Shown here piece by piece: positions 8,229-14,040 of a stretch of 14,040 bases of DNA. Each line of letters begins with the position of its first letter. Position 1 is the stretch's first letter. The stretch is taken from assembly GCA_029068665.1 (NCBI GenBank), contig JAIECC010000178.1, positions 1-14,040 on the forward strand. Direction: 5' to 3'. The translations under genes and the position numbers were made by a program. Below the pieces are notes generated by a model. The model was not told the origin of the DNA. It saw only the letters and a list, made by a program, of their open reading frames with translations, and ran no database searches. Origin of the DNA: Lachnospiraceae bacterium (GTDB lineage: Bacteria; Bacillota; Clostridia; Lachnospirales; Lachnospiraceae).

Positions 8229-9470
8229 ATGACAGCATTATATGAAAATAAGGAAGAACAGGAGCAGGTAATCCTGGTGGCTGCTTCTGTCAGTGATGAG
8301 GTGTCAGTGCAGGCTTCTCTGGATGAACTGGAGGAGCTGGTAAAAACCGCAGGTGCAGCTACAGTAGGAAGATTTGTACAGAATCGTCAGACCATTGATA
8401 CGGCAACGTATATTGGAAGCGGTAAGGTGGAGGAACTGCGTGAACTTGTAATGACATATCAGGCCACAGGGATTGTGTGCGATGATGAGTTGACACCTTC
8501 TCAGATGAATAATCTGGAACGGGAACTGAATATCAAGATTATGGATCGTACCATGGTGATTTTAGATATTTTTGCTGCCAGGGCTTCTACCAGAGAGGGG
8601 CAGCTTCAGGTAGAACTGGCACAGCTGCGGTATCGTTCCACACACTTGATTGGTATGGGCAGGATTCTGTCCCGGCAGGGTGGAGGTATCGGAACCAGGG
8701 GACCCGGAGAGAAGAAGCTGGAGACAGACAGGCGAATCATTCGAGAGCGGATTTCAAAACTGAAAGCAGAATTGGAGCGGGTAAAGATAAATCGCAGCAC
8801 TCAGCGGAAACGCAGGGTAGAAAAGGGAATCCCTGTAATCTGTATCGTCGGTTATACAAATGCAGGAAAATCTACGTTGTTGAATAAGTTGACAGATTCG
8901 GAGGTGTTGTCAGAGGATAAGCTTTTTGCCACCCTGGACCCCACCACCAGAAGCTTAGAACTGCCGGATGGTCAGCAGGTATTGCTGACAGATACGGTAG
9001 GTTTTATCCGAAAGCTGCCTCATCATCTGATTCAGGCATTTCGTGCAACTTTAGAAGAAGCAAAGTATTCCGATTATATTCTGCATGTTGTGGATGCATC
9101 CAATTCCCAGATGGATATTCAGATGCATACGGTCTATGAAACCCTGAGGGAATTAGGGGTGGAGGGCAAACCGATTTTGACGGCGTTTAATAAGGTGGAC
9201 AAGGAAGGTGTGCCGGGGATATTAAAAGATTTTAAGGCAGATGAGATGTATCGGATCTCTGCACGAACCGGTCAGGGACTGGAGGAAATGCTGACCGGTA
9301 TTGGCAGAAGGATTCGGGAGAGCAGAATCTATCTGGAGCATCTGTATTCGTATCAGGAGGCGGCAAAGATTGCACTGGTACGCAAAAATGGGCAAATAAT
9401 AGAAGAAGCCTATCAGGAGGATGGCATTCTGATTCGGGCCTTCGTAGATAGAAGAGGTAACTATGTATAA
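8229..9470 (+). CDS. hflX: GTPase HflX, ribosome-associated
   Basis: HflX binds the 50S subunit and splits or rescues stalled ribosomes after stress, hydrolysing GTP. The 413-residue protein has the HflX N-terminal domain (about 15-125, with YIGSGKVEEL at 61-70), then a glycine-rich linker (QGGGIGTRGPGEKKLE, 150-165) and a helical segment. The G domain follows: G1 GYTNAGKST (208-216), G2 around TLDPTTR (235-241), G3 DTVGF (255-259), G4 NKVD (321-324) and G5 SARTGQG (344-350). All nucleotide-binding motifs are intact. The start has only a short GAGG (8218-8221), which overlaps the stop of the TPR gene, so expression may be coupled. The last 8 bases overlap tgt. Some HflX proteins carry an extra C-terminal domain; a short tail of about 50 residues follows the G domain here. 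Confidence 0.96.
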   Translation: MTALYENKEEQEQVILVAASVSDEVSVQASLDELEELVKTAGAATVGRFVQNRQTIDTATYIGSGKVEELRELVMTYQATGIVCDDELTPSQMNNLERELNIKIMDRTMVILDIFAARASTREGQLQVELAQLRYRSTHLIGMGRILSRQGGGIGTRGPGEKKLETDRRIIRERISKLKAELERVKINRSTQRKRRVEKGIPVICIVGYTNAGKSTLLNKLTDSEVLSEDKLFATLDPTTRSLELPDGQQVLLTDTVGFIRKLPHHLIQAFRATLEEAKYSDYILHVVDASNSQMDIQMHTVYETLRELGVEGKPILTAFNKVDKEGVPGILKDFKADEMYRISARTGQGLEEMLTGIGRRIRESRIYLEHLYSYQEAAKIALVRKNGQIIEEAYQEDGILIRAFVDRRGNYV

Positions 9471-10593
9471 GATTATTGCAAAAGATGGAAAGGCAAAGCG
9501 TGCCTCCTTTGAAACCGTTCATGGAACCATTCAGACACCGGTATTCATGAATGTGGGAACGGCAGCCGCTATTAAGGGCGCAGTAGCAACGGAGGATTTA
9601 CAGCAGATTGGCACCCAGGTAGAGCTTTCCAATACCTATCACCTTCATGTCCGTCCCGGCGATCAGGTGATTCGGTCATTAGGCGGACTTCATAAGTTTA
9701 TGGTATGGGATAAACCGATTCTGACGGATTCCGGGGGCTTTCAGGTGTTTTCTCTGGCAGGATTACGGAAAATCAAGGAAGAAGGGGTTTATTTTCACTC
9801 CCATGTGGACGGAAGAAAGATATTTATGGGACCAGAGGAGAGTATGCAGATTCAATCCAATCTGGCATCTACCATTGCTATGGCATTCGATGAATGCCCG
9901 TCCAGTGTGGCGGATCGAAGGTATGTGGAGCAGTCTGTAGCCAGAACTACACGCTGGCTGAAGCGATGCAGGGATGAGATGAAACGGCTGAATGCCTTGC
10001 CGGATACCCTGAATCCGCATCAATTGCTGTTTGGTATCAATCAGGGAGCGATTTTTGATGATATTCGAATGGAACATGCAGATGCAATAGCGGAGCTGAA
10101 TCTGGACGGATATGCAATCGGTGGTCTGGCAGTAGGAGAAAGCCACGAAGAGATGTATCATATTCTGGATGTAACGGTACCCCATTTGCCGGAGGATAAG
10201 CCTACTTATCTGATGGGAGTAGGAACACCCGCAAATATACTAGAGGCGGTAGACCGGGGGATAGATTTTTTTGACTGTGTATATCCAACCCGGAATGGAC
10301 GTCATGGACATCTATATACCAATCATGGAAAAATTAACTTACTCAATGCAAAGTATGAATTGGACAGCCATCCCATTGAGGAAGGATGTCAATGCCCGAC
10401 CTGTCGAACCTATAGCCGTGCTTATATTCGACACCTGCTAAAGGCGAAAGAAATGCTGGGCTATCGACTTTGTGTATTGCATAATTTGTATTTTTATAAT
10501 AAGATGATGGAAGAGATTCGGGAAGCAATAGAGAAAGGCTGTTACAAAGAATACAAGCAGGCTAAGCTGGCCGGGTTTGAAAATCATGAATAA
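9463..10593 (+). CDS. tgt: tRNA-guanine transglycosylase (queuosine pathway)
   Basis: Tgt exchanges guanine-34 in the anticodon of tRNAs with GUN anticodons for the queuosine precursor preQ1. Its 376-residue length is typical of the bacterial enzyme. DSGGFQVFSL (89-98) holds the general base D89. FDCVYPTRNGRHG (270-282) contains the nucleophile D271. The zinc site is C309, C311, C314 and H340 in GCQCPTCRTY and LCVLHN. GLAVGE (221-226) forms part of the substrate-binding region. All catalytic and zinc residues are present, so the enzyme should be active. The ATG overlaps the end of hflX by 8 bases and has AGAGG-like pairing at 9452-9456. The neighbouring yajC is a frequent partner of tgt across bacteria (for example the E. 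coli queA-tgt-yajC-secDF order). The queC-queF and queA genes are not in the window. Confidence 0.97.
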   Translation: MYKIIAKDGKAKRASFETVHGTIQTPVFMNVGTAAAIKGAVATEDLQQIGTQVELSNTYHLHVRPGDQVIRSLGGLHKFMVWDKPILTDSGGFQVFSLAGLRKIKEEGVYFHSHVDGRKIFMGPEESMQIQSNLASTIAMAFDECPSSVADRRYVEQSVARTTRWLKRCRDEMKRLNALPDTLNPHQLLFGINQGAIFDDIRMEHADAIAELNLDGYAIGGLAVGESHEEMYHILDVTVPHLPEDKPTYLMGVGTPANILEAVDRGIDFFDCVYPTRNGRHGHLYTNHGKINLLNAKYELDSHPIEEGCQCPTCRTYSRAYIRHLLKAKEMLGYRLCVLHNLYFYNKMMEEIREAIEKGCYKEYKQAKLAGFENHE

Positions 10594-10607
10594 ATGGAGG
10601 ACTTGAA

Positions 10608-11015
10608 ATGTTTTATACGTTGTTAGAGGCAGCAGGTACGGCAGGGGCAGAGGGCTCTGTTCCCGGAATGGGCGGCGGAATGATGTGGATATCACTGATA
10701 CTTATGATAGTAGTGTTCTACTTTTTAATGATACGTCCCCAGAGAAAACAGCAGAAGGAGCAGGAAGCCATGATGTCAGCGTTAAAGCCGGGAGACAGCA
10801 TTATGACTACCAGTGGCTTTTATGGTGTGATTCTGGATATTGTAGAAGATACGGTTATTGTAGAATTTGGCAATAATAAAAACTGCCGGATTCCTATGAA
10901 TAAGGCGGCAATTGCTCAGGTAGATAAGCCGGAAGCAGAGTCTTCGGTAGAGGAAGAAGCAGAGGACAAGAAAGAAAAGAAGAAGATGTCCTTAGGTAAG
11001 AAGAAGGAAGACTAA
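10608..11015 (+). CDS. yajC: Sec translocase accessory subunit YajC
   Basis: YajC is a small inner-membrane protein that associates with SecDF and the SecYEG translocon; its own contribution is modest. The 135-residue protein has one transmembrane helix (about 27-43, WISLILMIVVFYFLMI) followed by the hallmark RPQRKQQKEQ (43-52). The cytoplasmic domain follows with LKPGDSIMTTSGFYGVI (59-75) and IVEFGNNKN (84-92). The C-terminal 25 residues are a highly charged Glu/Lys tail (EEEAEDKKEKKK), longer than in many homologues. GGAGG at 10596-10600 lies seven bases before the ATG, and 14 bases separate it from tgt. The usual downstream secD and secF are absent here, because a convergent gene lies next. 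Confidence 0.93.
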   Translation: MFYTLLEAAGTAGAEGSVPGMGGGMMWISLILMIVVFYFLMIRPQRKQQKEQEAMMSALKPGDSIMTTSGFYGVILDIVEDTVIVEFGNNKNCRIPMNKAAIAQVDKPEAESSVEEEAEDKKEKKKMSLGKKKED

Positions 11016-11037
11016 GTATTCTGTAAAAGGAAAAGAA

Positions 11038-11904
11038 TCAGAGCAGGCAGGAGGATGAATGATCCGAATGCCTGTTTTTGATTTGTTCTAATATATGTTC
11101 TGTAATCCGCAGACCGCCTCGTCCGGTTCCAAGTTCAATATCCGGCTTATTGGCCCCGTGAAAATCAGACCCACCGGATACGAGAAGATGATATTTATTT
11201 GCCATAGAACGAAGAGTATCGCTCTGCAAGGCATAGTTGGAAGAGTGATAGGCTTCAATGCCCTGTAAGCCAAGAGGAATCAGATATCGAACCAGTTCTT
11301 CCACCTGGTTCCAGCCCAGATGATACAGCATAGGGTGAGCCAGAATGGGAATACCGCCGGCCTTGGTAATCAGGGACAGGGAATGCTCCGGTGTCACCTG
11401 TGGTTTTGGCAGATAATAAGGGCAGCCTATACCCAGATAATGTTCAAATGCGGCATTTTTATCCTTACAGATGCCTTTTTGAACCAATACCCGTGCAAAG
11501 TGTGCCCGGGTTATAATGCTGTGGGGATTGCCGGCCTGCAGATCTTCTAAAGTAATATCAACGCCATCCTTTTGAAACAGTTGAATCATGTCCAGATTTC
11601 GCTGGCATCTTGCCTGTTCCAGCCGGTCCAGGGCTTCTAAGAACTCTGGATTTCGGTGTTCAACAAAAAGTCCCAGGACATGAATTTCAATTCCCTGATA
11701 ATAGCAGGACAGTTCAGTGGCAGGGATTACCTCCAGATTGGACCCTTTTGCGGCCTGAATTGCCTCATCCACACCCTTTACGGTGTCATGATCGGATAAA
11801 GCAATGGCAGCCAGATTCTTTTCAATTGCAAGTGTTACGACTTCTGTAGGTGTCAGAGTGCCGTCCGATGCATTGGAATGGACATGCAAATCGATATATC
11901 GCAT
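11038..11904 (-). CDS. PHP-domain metal-dependent phosphoesterase (YciV/RNase AM-like)
   Basis: This 288-residue protein belongs to the PHP superfamily, cytoplasmic phosphoesterases with a multinuclear metal centre. Members of the YciV/TrpH branch dephosphorylate 3',5'-nucleotide bisphosphates or trim 5' ends of RNA. Metal-ligand motifs in order are DLHVHSNASDG (5-15), SDHDT (37-41), TELS (63-66), IEIHVLG (72-78), AHF (134-136), AHP (189-191) and GSDFHG (245-250). The insertion between the fourth and later motifs is that of the YciV group. The start has GAGGT at 11912-11916 on the minus strand, 7 bases away. The gene is convergent with yajC and the last codons overlap the yajC terminator hairpin. 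The upstream region 11905-12125 could make a structured leader. The substrate cannot be fixed from sequence alone. Confidence 0.9.
   Translation of the reverse strand: MRYIDLHVHSNASDGTLTPTEVVTLAIEKNLAAIALSDHDTVKGVDEAIQAAKGSNLEVIPATELSCYYQGIEIHVLGLFVEHRNPEFLEALDRLEQARCQRNLDMIQLFQKDGVDITLEDLQAGNPHSIITRAHFARVLVQKGICKDKNAAFEHYLGIGCPYYLPKPQVTPEHSLSLITKAGGIPILAHPMLYHLGWNQVEELVRYLIPLGLQGIEAYHSSNYALQSDTLRSMANKYHLLVSGGSDFHGANKPDIELGTGRGGLRITEHILEQIKNRHSDHSSSCLL
11042..11079 (+). terminator. Rho-independent terminator of the yajC transcription unit
   Basis: CAGGCA (11044-11049) pairs with TGCCTG (11069-11074), and an inner stem GGAT (11053-11056) pairs with ATCC (11062-11065), with a 3x3 internal loop and a GAATG apical loop. 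TTTTT (11075-11079) follows directly. It lies 28 bases after the yajC stop and is embedded in the last codons of the opposite-strand PHP gene. On the other strand a looser T-rich run (TTCTTTTCCTTTT) follows, so it may work in both directions. Confidence 0.7.
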
Positions 11905-11932
11905 TTTAGATACCTCATATTTGGGATGTTGC

Positions 11933-11963
11933 TCTTTTGCCTACAAGCAGTCATCAAATGTGC
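11933..11963 (+). repeat. Direct repeat copy 1 (31 bp)
   Basis: This 31-base unit matches 12058-12088 at 28 of 31 positions; the core AAGCAGTCATC is identical and the mismatches are all transitions. The two copies are 125 bases apart. In copy 2 the sequence forms the loop and part of the right arm of a hairpin. Copy 1 lies just 5' of the structured element. Confidence 0.8.
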
Positions 11964-12036
11964 CTTGTTGCTGTGTTTGGAGCAGATACGCATAAGCACA
12001 CACCTCAAAACCCATGGTTTTTCGGTGTTCGTTATA

Positions 12037-12103
12037 CTCACGTAGTTCTCTGCACATTCTTTTGTCTGCAAGCAGTCATCGAATGTGCAAAGAACTATGT
12101 GAG
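12037..12103. repeat. Long hairpin inside the intergenic element
   Basis: The left arm CTCACGTAGTTCTCTGC... (12037-12059) and right arm (12081-12103) pair over 23 positions with two exceptions. In plus-strand RNA these are one G-U wobble (12042/12098) and one C-A mismatch (12050/12090); in minus-strand RNA the two swap types. The loop is 12060-12080. No T-run follows either arm, so it is not a simple terminator. Confidence 0.75.
12058..12088 (+). repeat. Direct repeat copy 2 (31 bp)
   Basis: This is the partner of 11933-11963, differing at three positions by transitions. It spans the loop of the long hairpin 12037-12103 and the start of its right arm, so the repeat and the inverted repeat are interleaved. 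This suggests a larger duplicated or mobile unit rather than chance. Confidence 0.8.
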
Positions 12104-12116
12104 TGCTTATGCGTTC

Positions 12117-12125
12117 ATTATACCA
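12117..12125 (-). promoter_or_regulatory. Extended -10 promoter, minus strand, probably for the PHP gene
   Basis: Read on the minus strand, TGGTATAAT is a perfect TATAAT hexamer (12117-12122) with the TGn extension (12123-12125). The matching -35 position (about 12140-12145) reads TAGGGT, which is weak, as is usual for extended -10 promoters. Transcription would begin near 12110, inside the outer stem of the intergenic element, giving a leader of about 205 nt before the PHP start. Confidence 0.5.
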
Positions 12126-12267
12126 TTTATATGAAAAAAACCCTAGACTATTTTGTGGATTTATGAGAAAATATATCCAAATGGGGTGTCTTTTATACAT
12201 ACTCCGTCAATCTGCTTTCAGGTATTGGCAGACTGAAAAAACTTTTATCATCGAAAGGAGTTTCAAC

Positions 12268-12975
12268 ATGATTTATTCACAGGAAGTAGAAAACATGTGC
12301 CCGGTTGCCCAGGGGGTTCACCATGGTTGTGCACCGATTCCGGAAGAAGCAAAGTGGGTGCAGGCAAAAGAAGTTAAGGATATTTCCGGCTTGACACATG
12401 GTATTGGCTGGTGTGCACCACAGCAGGGTGCTTGTAAGCTGACCTTGAATGTTAAGGAAGGTATTATCCAGGAGGCTTTAGTTGAGACAATCGGCTGTTC
12501 CGGTATGACACACTCCGCAGCTATGGCAGCAGAGATTCTTCCGGGCTTAACGGTTATGGAAGGTTTGAACACAGACTTGGTTTGTGATGCAATCAATACT
12601 GCAATGCGGGAACTGTTCCTGCAGATTGTATATGGACGTTCTCAGAGCGCGTTCTCAGAAGAAGGGTTACCAATCGGTGCCGGATTAGAGGACTTAGGAA
12701 AGGGACTTCGTTCTCAGGTTGGTACTATGTATGGTACTTTAAAGAAGGGACCTCGTTACTTAGAGATGGCAGAAGGTTATGTAACCGGTATTGCCCTGGA
12801 TGCTGATGATTTGATTATTGGTTACCAGTTCGTAAATCTTGGAAAAATGACAGACTTCATTAAGAAGGGTGATGACCCGAATACCGCATATGAGAAGTCA
12901 TGCGGTCAGTATGGTCGTGTAGATGATGCTGTTAAGATTATTGACCCTAGAACTGATAAAGAGATTGCGAAATAA
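12268..12975 (+). CDS. NifU/IscU-like iron-sulfur scaffold family protein
   Basis: This 235-residue protein resembles the NifU N-terminal (IscU-type) scaffold family, on which Fe-S clusters are built. The core is at about 45-125: GWCAPQQGACKLTL (47-60), then ETIGCSGMTHSAAMAAEI (73-90). Cys56 and Cys77 correspond to the first two cluster cysteines of IscU-like proteins. Other cysteines are 11, 21, 49, 106 and 212, the last in SCGQYGRVDD. About 40 N-terminal and 100 C-terminal residues go beyond the usual scaffold length. The frame is open to a GTG at 12103, but the ATG at 12268 has AAAGGAG at 12254-12260. The GGGtGRT gene starts 19 bases after the stop; the two are commonly paired in Clostridia. 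A housekeeping role in Fe-S assembly is an annotation by similarity and remains unproven. Confidence 0.8.
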   Translation: MIYSQEVENMCPVAQGVHHGCAPIPEEAKWVQAKEVKDISGLTHGIGWCAPQQGACKLTLNVKEGIIQEALVETIGCSGMTHSAAMAAEILPGLTVMEGLNTDLVCDAINTAMRELFLQIVYGRSQSAFSEEGLPIGAGLEDLGKGLRSQVGTMYGTLKKGPRYLEMAEGYVTGIALDADDLIIGYQFVNLGKMTDFIKKGDDPNTAYEKSCGQYGRVDDAVKIIDPRTDKEIAK

Positions 12976-12994
12976 TAGAAGGAGGTAACGAAGA

Positions 12995-14005
12995 ATGGCT
13001 TTATTTGAATCATATGAAAGAAGAATTGACAAAATTAATGAAGTATTGAACAGCTACGGTATCTCATCTATTGAAGAAGCAGAGAAGATTACAAAGGATG
13101 CCGGCTTGGATGTATACAATCAGGTGAAGGGCATTCAGCCAATCTGTTTTGAGAATGCTTGCTGGGCTTATACAGTAGGAGCAGCAATCGCAATCAAGAA
13201 AGGCTGTAAGAAAGCAGCAGATGCAGCAGCAGCTATTGGAGAAGGTCTTCAGGCTTTCTGTATTCCGGGTTCAGTTGCAGATACCCGTAAGGTTGGTTTG
13301 GGACATGGTAACTTAGGTAAGATGCTGTTGGAAGAAGAGACTGAGTGTTTTGCTTTTCTGGCAGGTCATGAGTCTTTTGCTGCAGCAGAAGGTGCAATCG
13401 GTATTGCAGAGAAGGCAAACAAGGTTCGTCAGAAACCATTAAGAGTTATTCTGAATGGTTTAGGAAAGGATGCGGCACAGATTATTTCCCGTATCAATGG
13501 CTTTACCTTTGTTGAGACAGAGTATGATCCATATACCAATGAAGTAAAGGAAGTGTTCCGTAAGTCTTATTCTGATGGACTTCGTGCAAAGGTTAACTGC
13601 TATGGTGCAAATTCTGTACCGGAAGGTGTTGCAATCATGCATAAGGAGGGTGTTGATGTATCCATTACCGGTAATTCAACCAACCCGACCAGATTCCAGC
13701 ATCCGGTAGCAGGTACATACAAGAAGGAATGCTTAGAGCAGGGAAAGAAGTATTTTTCAGTTGCTTCCGGTGGTGGTACCGGACGTACTCTGCATCCGGA
13801 TAACATGGCAGCAGGTCCTGCTTCTTATGGTATGACAGATACCTTAGGACGTATGCATTCAGATGCTCAGTTTGCCGGTTCTTCATCTGTACCGGCTCAC
13901 GTTGAGATGATGGGTCTGATTGGTGCCGGTAACAATCCAATGGTTGGTATGACTGTTGCAGTTGCTGTAAGCATCGAGGAAGCTGCAAAGGCAGGTAAGT
14001 TCTAA
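12995..14005 (+). CDS. GGGtGRT-family protein
   Basis: This 336-residue protein carries the family-defining motif GGGTGRT at 259-265, followed by LHPDNMAAGPASYGMTDTLG (266-285). It belongs to the family named for that motif, whose function is not known. Other notable parts are GLGHGNLGKMLLEEE (101-115), FLAGHESFAAAEGAIGIAEKA (121-141), VILNGLGKDAAQII (151-164), and small-residue-rich GAGNNPMVGMTVAVAVS (310-326). Cysteines lie at 51, 56, 71, 89, 118, 202 and 246. No signal peptide or membrane helix is seen, so it is cytoplasmic. AAGGAGGT at 12979-12986 gives a strong start. It is the second gene of a unit with the NifU-like protein and probably works with it. Arginine codons are only CGT (7) and AGA (4), as in highly expressed genes. 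The last 35 bases of the window show no terminator. Confidence 0.88.
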   Translation: MALFESYERRIDKINEVLNSYGISSIEEAEKITKDAGLDVYNQVKGIQPICFENACWAYTVGAAIAIKKGCKKAADAAAAIGEGLQAFCIPGSVADTRKVGLGHGNLGKMLLEEETECFAFLAGHESFAAAEGAIGIAEKANKVRQKPLRVILNGLGKDAAQIISRINGFTFVETEYDPYTNEVKEVFRKSYSDGLRAKVNCYGANSVPEGVAIMHKEGVDVSITGNSTNPTRFQHPVAGTYKKECLEQGKKYFSVASGGGTGRTLHPDNMAAGPASYGMTDTLGRMHSDAQFAGSSSVPAHVEMMGLIGAGNNPMVGMTVAVAVSIEEAAKAGKF

Positions 14006-14040
14006 AATATTTGGATAAGTATTAGGAATTTGCTTTAAAG

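Larger units (their letters stand above)
11989..12113. repeat. Intergenic element able to fold as a three-way junction
   Basis: An 11-base perfect outer inverted repeat, CGCATAAGCAC (11989-11999) against GTGCTTATGCG (12103-12113), encloses two hairpins. The first (12000-12028) pairs ACACC with GGTGT and AAAACC with GGTTTT around a CAT loop, separated by a symmetric 2x2 TC/TC bulge. The second is a 23-base arm pair (12037-12059 with 12081-12103, 21 of 23 complementary) with a 21-base loop. The order makes a compact junction of about 125 nt on either strand. It may be a dispersed intergenic repeat or a structured RNA; I recognise no named family. Confidence 0.65.
11905..12267. other. Non-coding divergent region with repeats and structured element
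   Basis: These 363 bases between the minus-strand PHP gene and the plus-strand NifU-like gene hold no convincing gene. They contain a 31-base direct repeat, a palindromic element (11989-12113) and a minus-strand promoter (12117-12125). The final 120 bases, up to the ribosome binding site AAAGGAG at 12254-12260, are AT-rich, and I found no convincing plus-strand -35/-10 pair there. Short frames crossing the region on either strand have no recognisable protein features. Confidence 0.7.

Noticed and set aside
11933..12113. CRISPR array
   Set aside because: Only two imperfect 31-bp copies 125 bases apart, with no regular spacers and no cas genes nearby.
11937..12134. Plus-strand frame of 65 codons through the intergenic repeat
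   Set aside because: It starts at TTG with no ribosome binding site, and its composition follows the repeat rather than a protein.
11853..12200. Minus-strand frame of 115 codons crossing the repeat region into the PHP gene
   Set aside because: Its internal sequence similarity is explained by the nucleotide direct repeat, it has no recognisable domain, and it overlaps the PHP coding region in another frame.
12103..12267. Upstream GTG start extending the NifU-like gene by 55 codons
   Set aside because: It begins inside the palindromic repeat and lacks a ribosome binding site, while the ATG at 12268 has AAAGGAG at good spacing.

Overview
The window looks like a Gram-positive, low-to-moderate GC Clostridia chromosome, most likely a member of the Lachnospiraceae. 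The grounds are strong AGGAGG-type ribosome binding sites before nearly every gene, lipoprotein and sortase-free membrane proteins rather than outer-membrane ones, and a NifU-like/GGGtGRT gene pair of the kind common in anaerobic Clostridia. Genus and species cannot be read from the sequence alone. About 95 percent of the window is coding; one gene runs off the left edge.

Positions 2-6483 hold a plus-strand ABC-transporter operon with very tight spacing. Its order is a lipoprotein-family protein (cut by the window edge), a six-helix permease, a second paralogous lipoprotein, a second permease, an ABC ATPase with an unusual acidic N-terminal extension, and a secreted single-anchor protein with CARDB-like beta domains. 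The layout (substrate-facing lipoprotein plus permease, twice, then one ATPase) suggests one exporter or envelope-stress/peptide-resistance type transporter built from a duplicated module. Its substrate is unknown.

Positions 6505-11015 are housekeeping genes on the plus strand. A consensus promoter drives proC (proline synthesis). It is followed by a membrane-anchored TPR protein, hflX (ribosome-associated GTPase), tgt (queuosine tRNA modification) and yajC (Sec translocase accessory). The yajC terminator hairpin lies inside the 3' end of the converging PHP-domain phosphoesterase gene (11038-11904, minus strand).

Positions 11905-12267 form the only sizeable non-coding stretch. It contains a 31-bp direct repeat and a compact element that can fold into a three-way junction. 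A minus-strand extended -10 promoter abuts the element, so the PHP gene would have a structured leader of about 200 nt. This is the least explained part of the window.

Positions 12268-14005 hold a two-gene plus-strand unit: a NifU/IscU-like scaffold protein with seven cysteines and a GGGtGRT-family protein. Their arginine codon use (mostly CGT/AGA) differs from that of the neighbours and suggests high expression. The function of the pair is not established.
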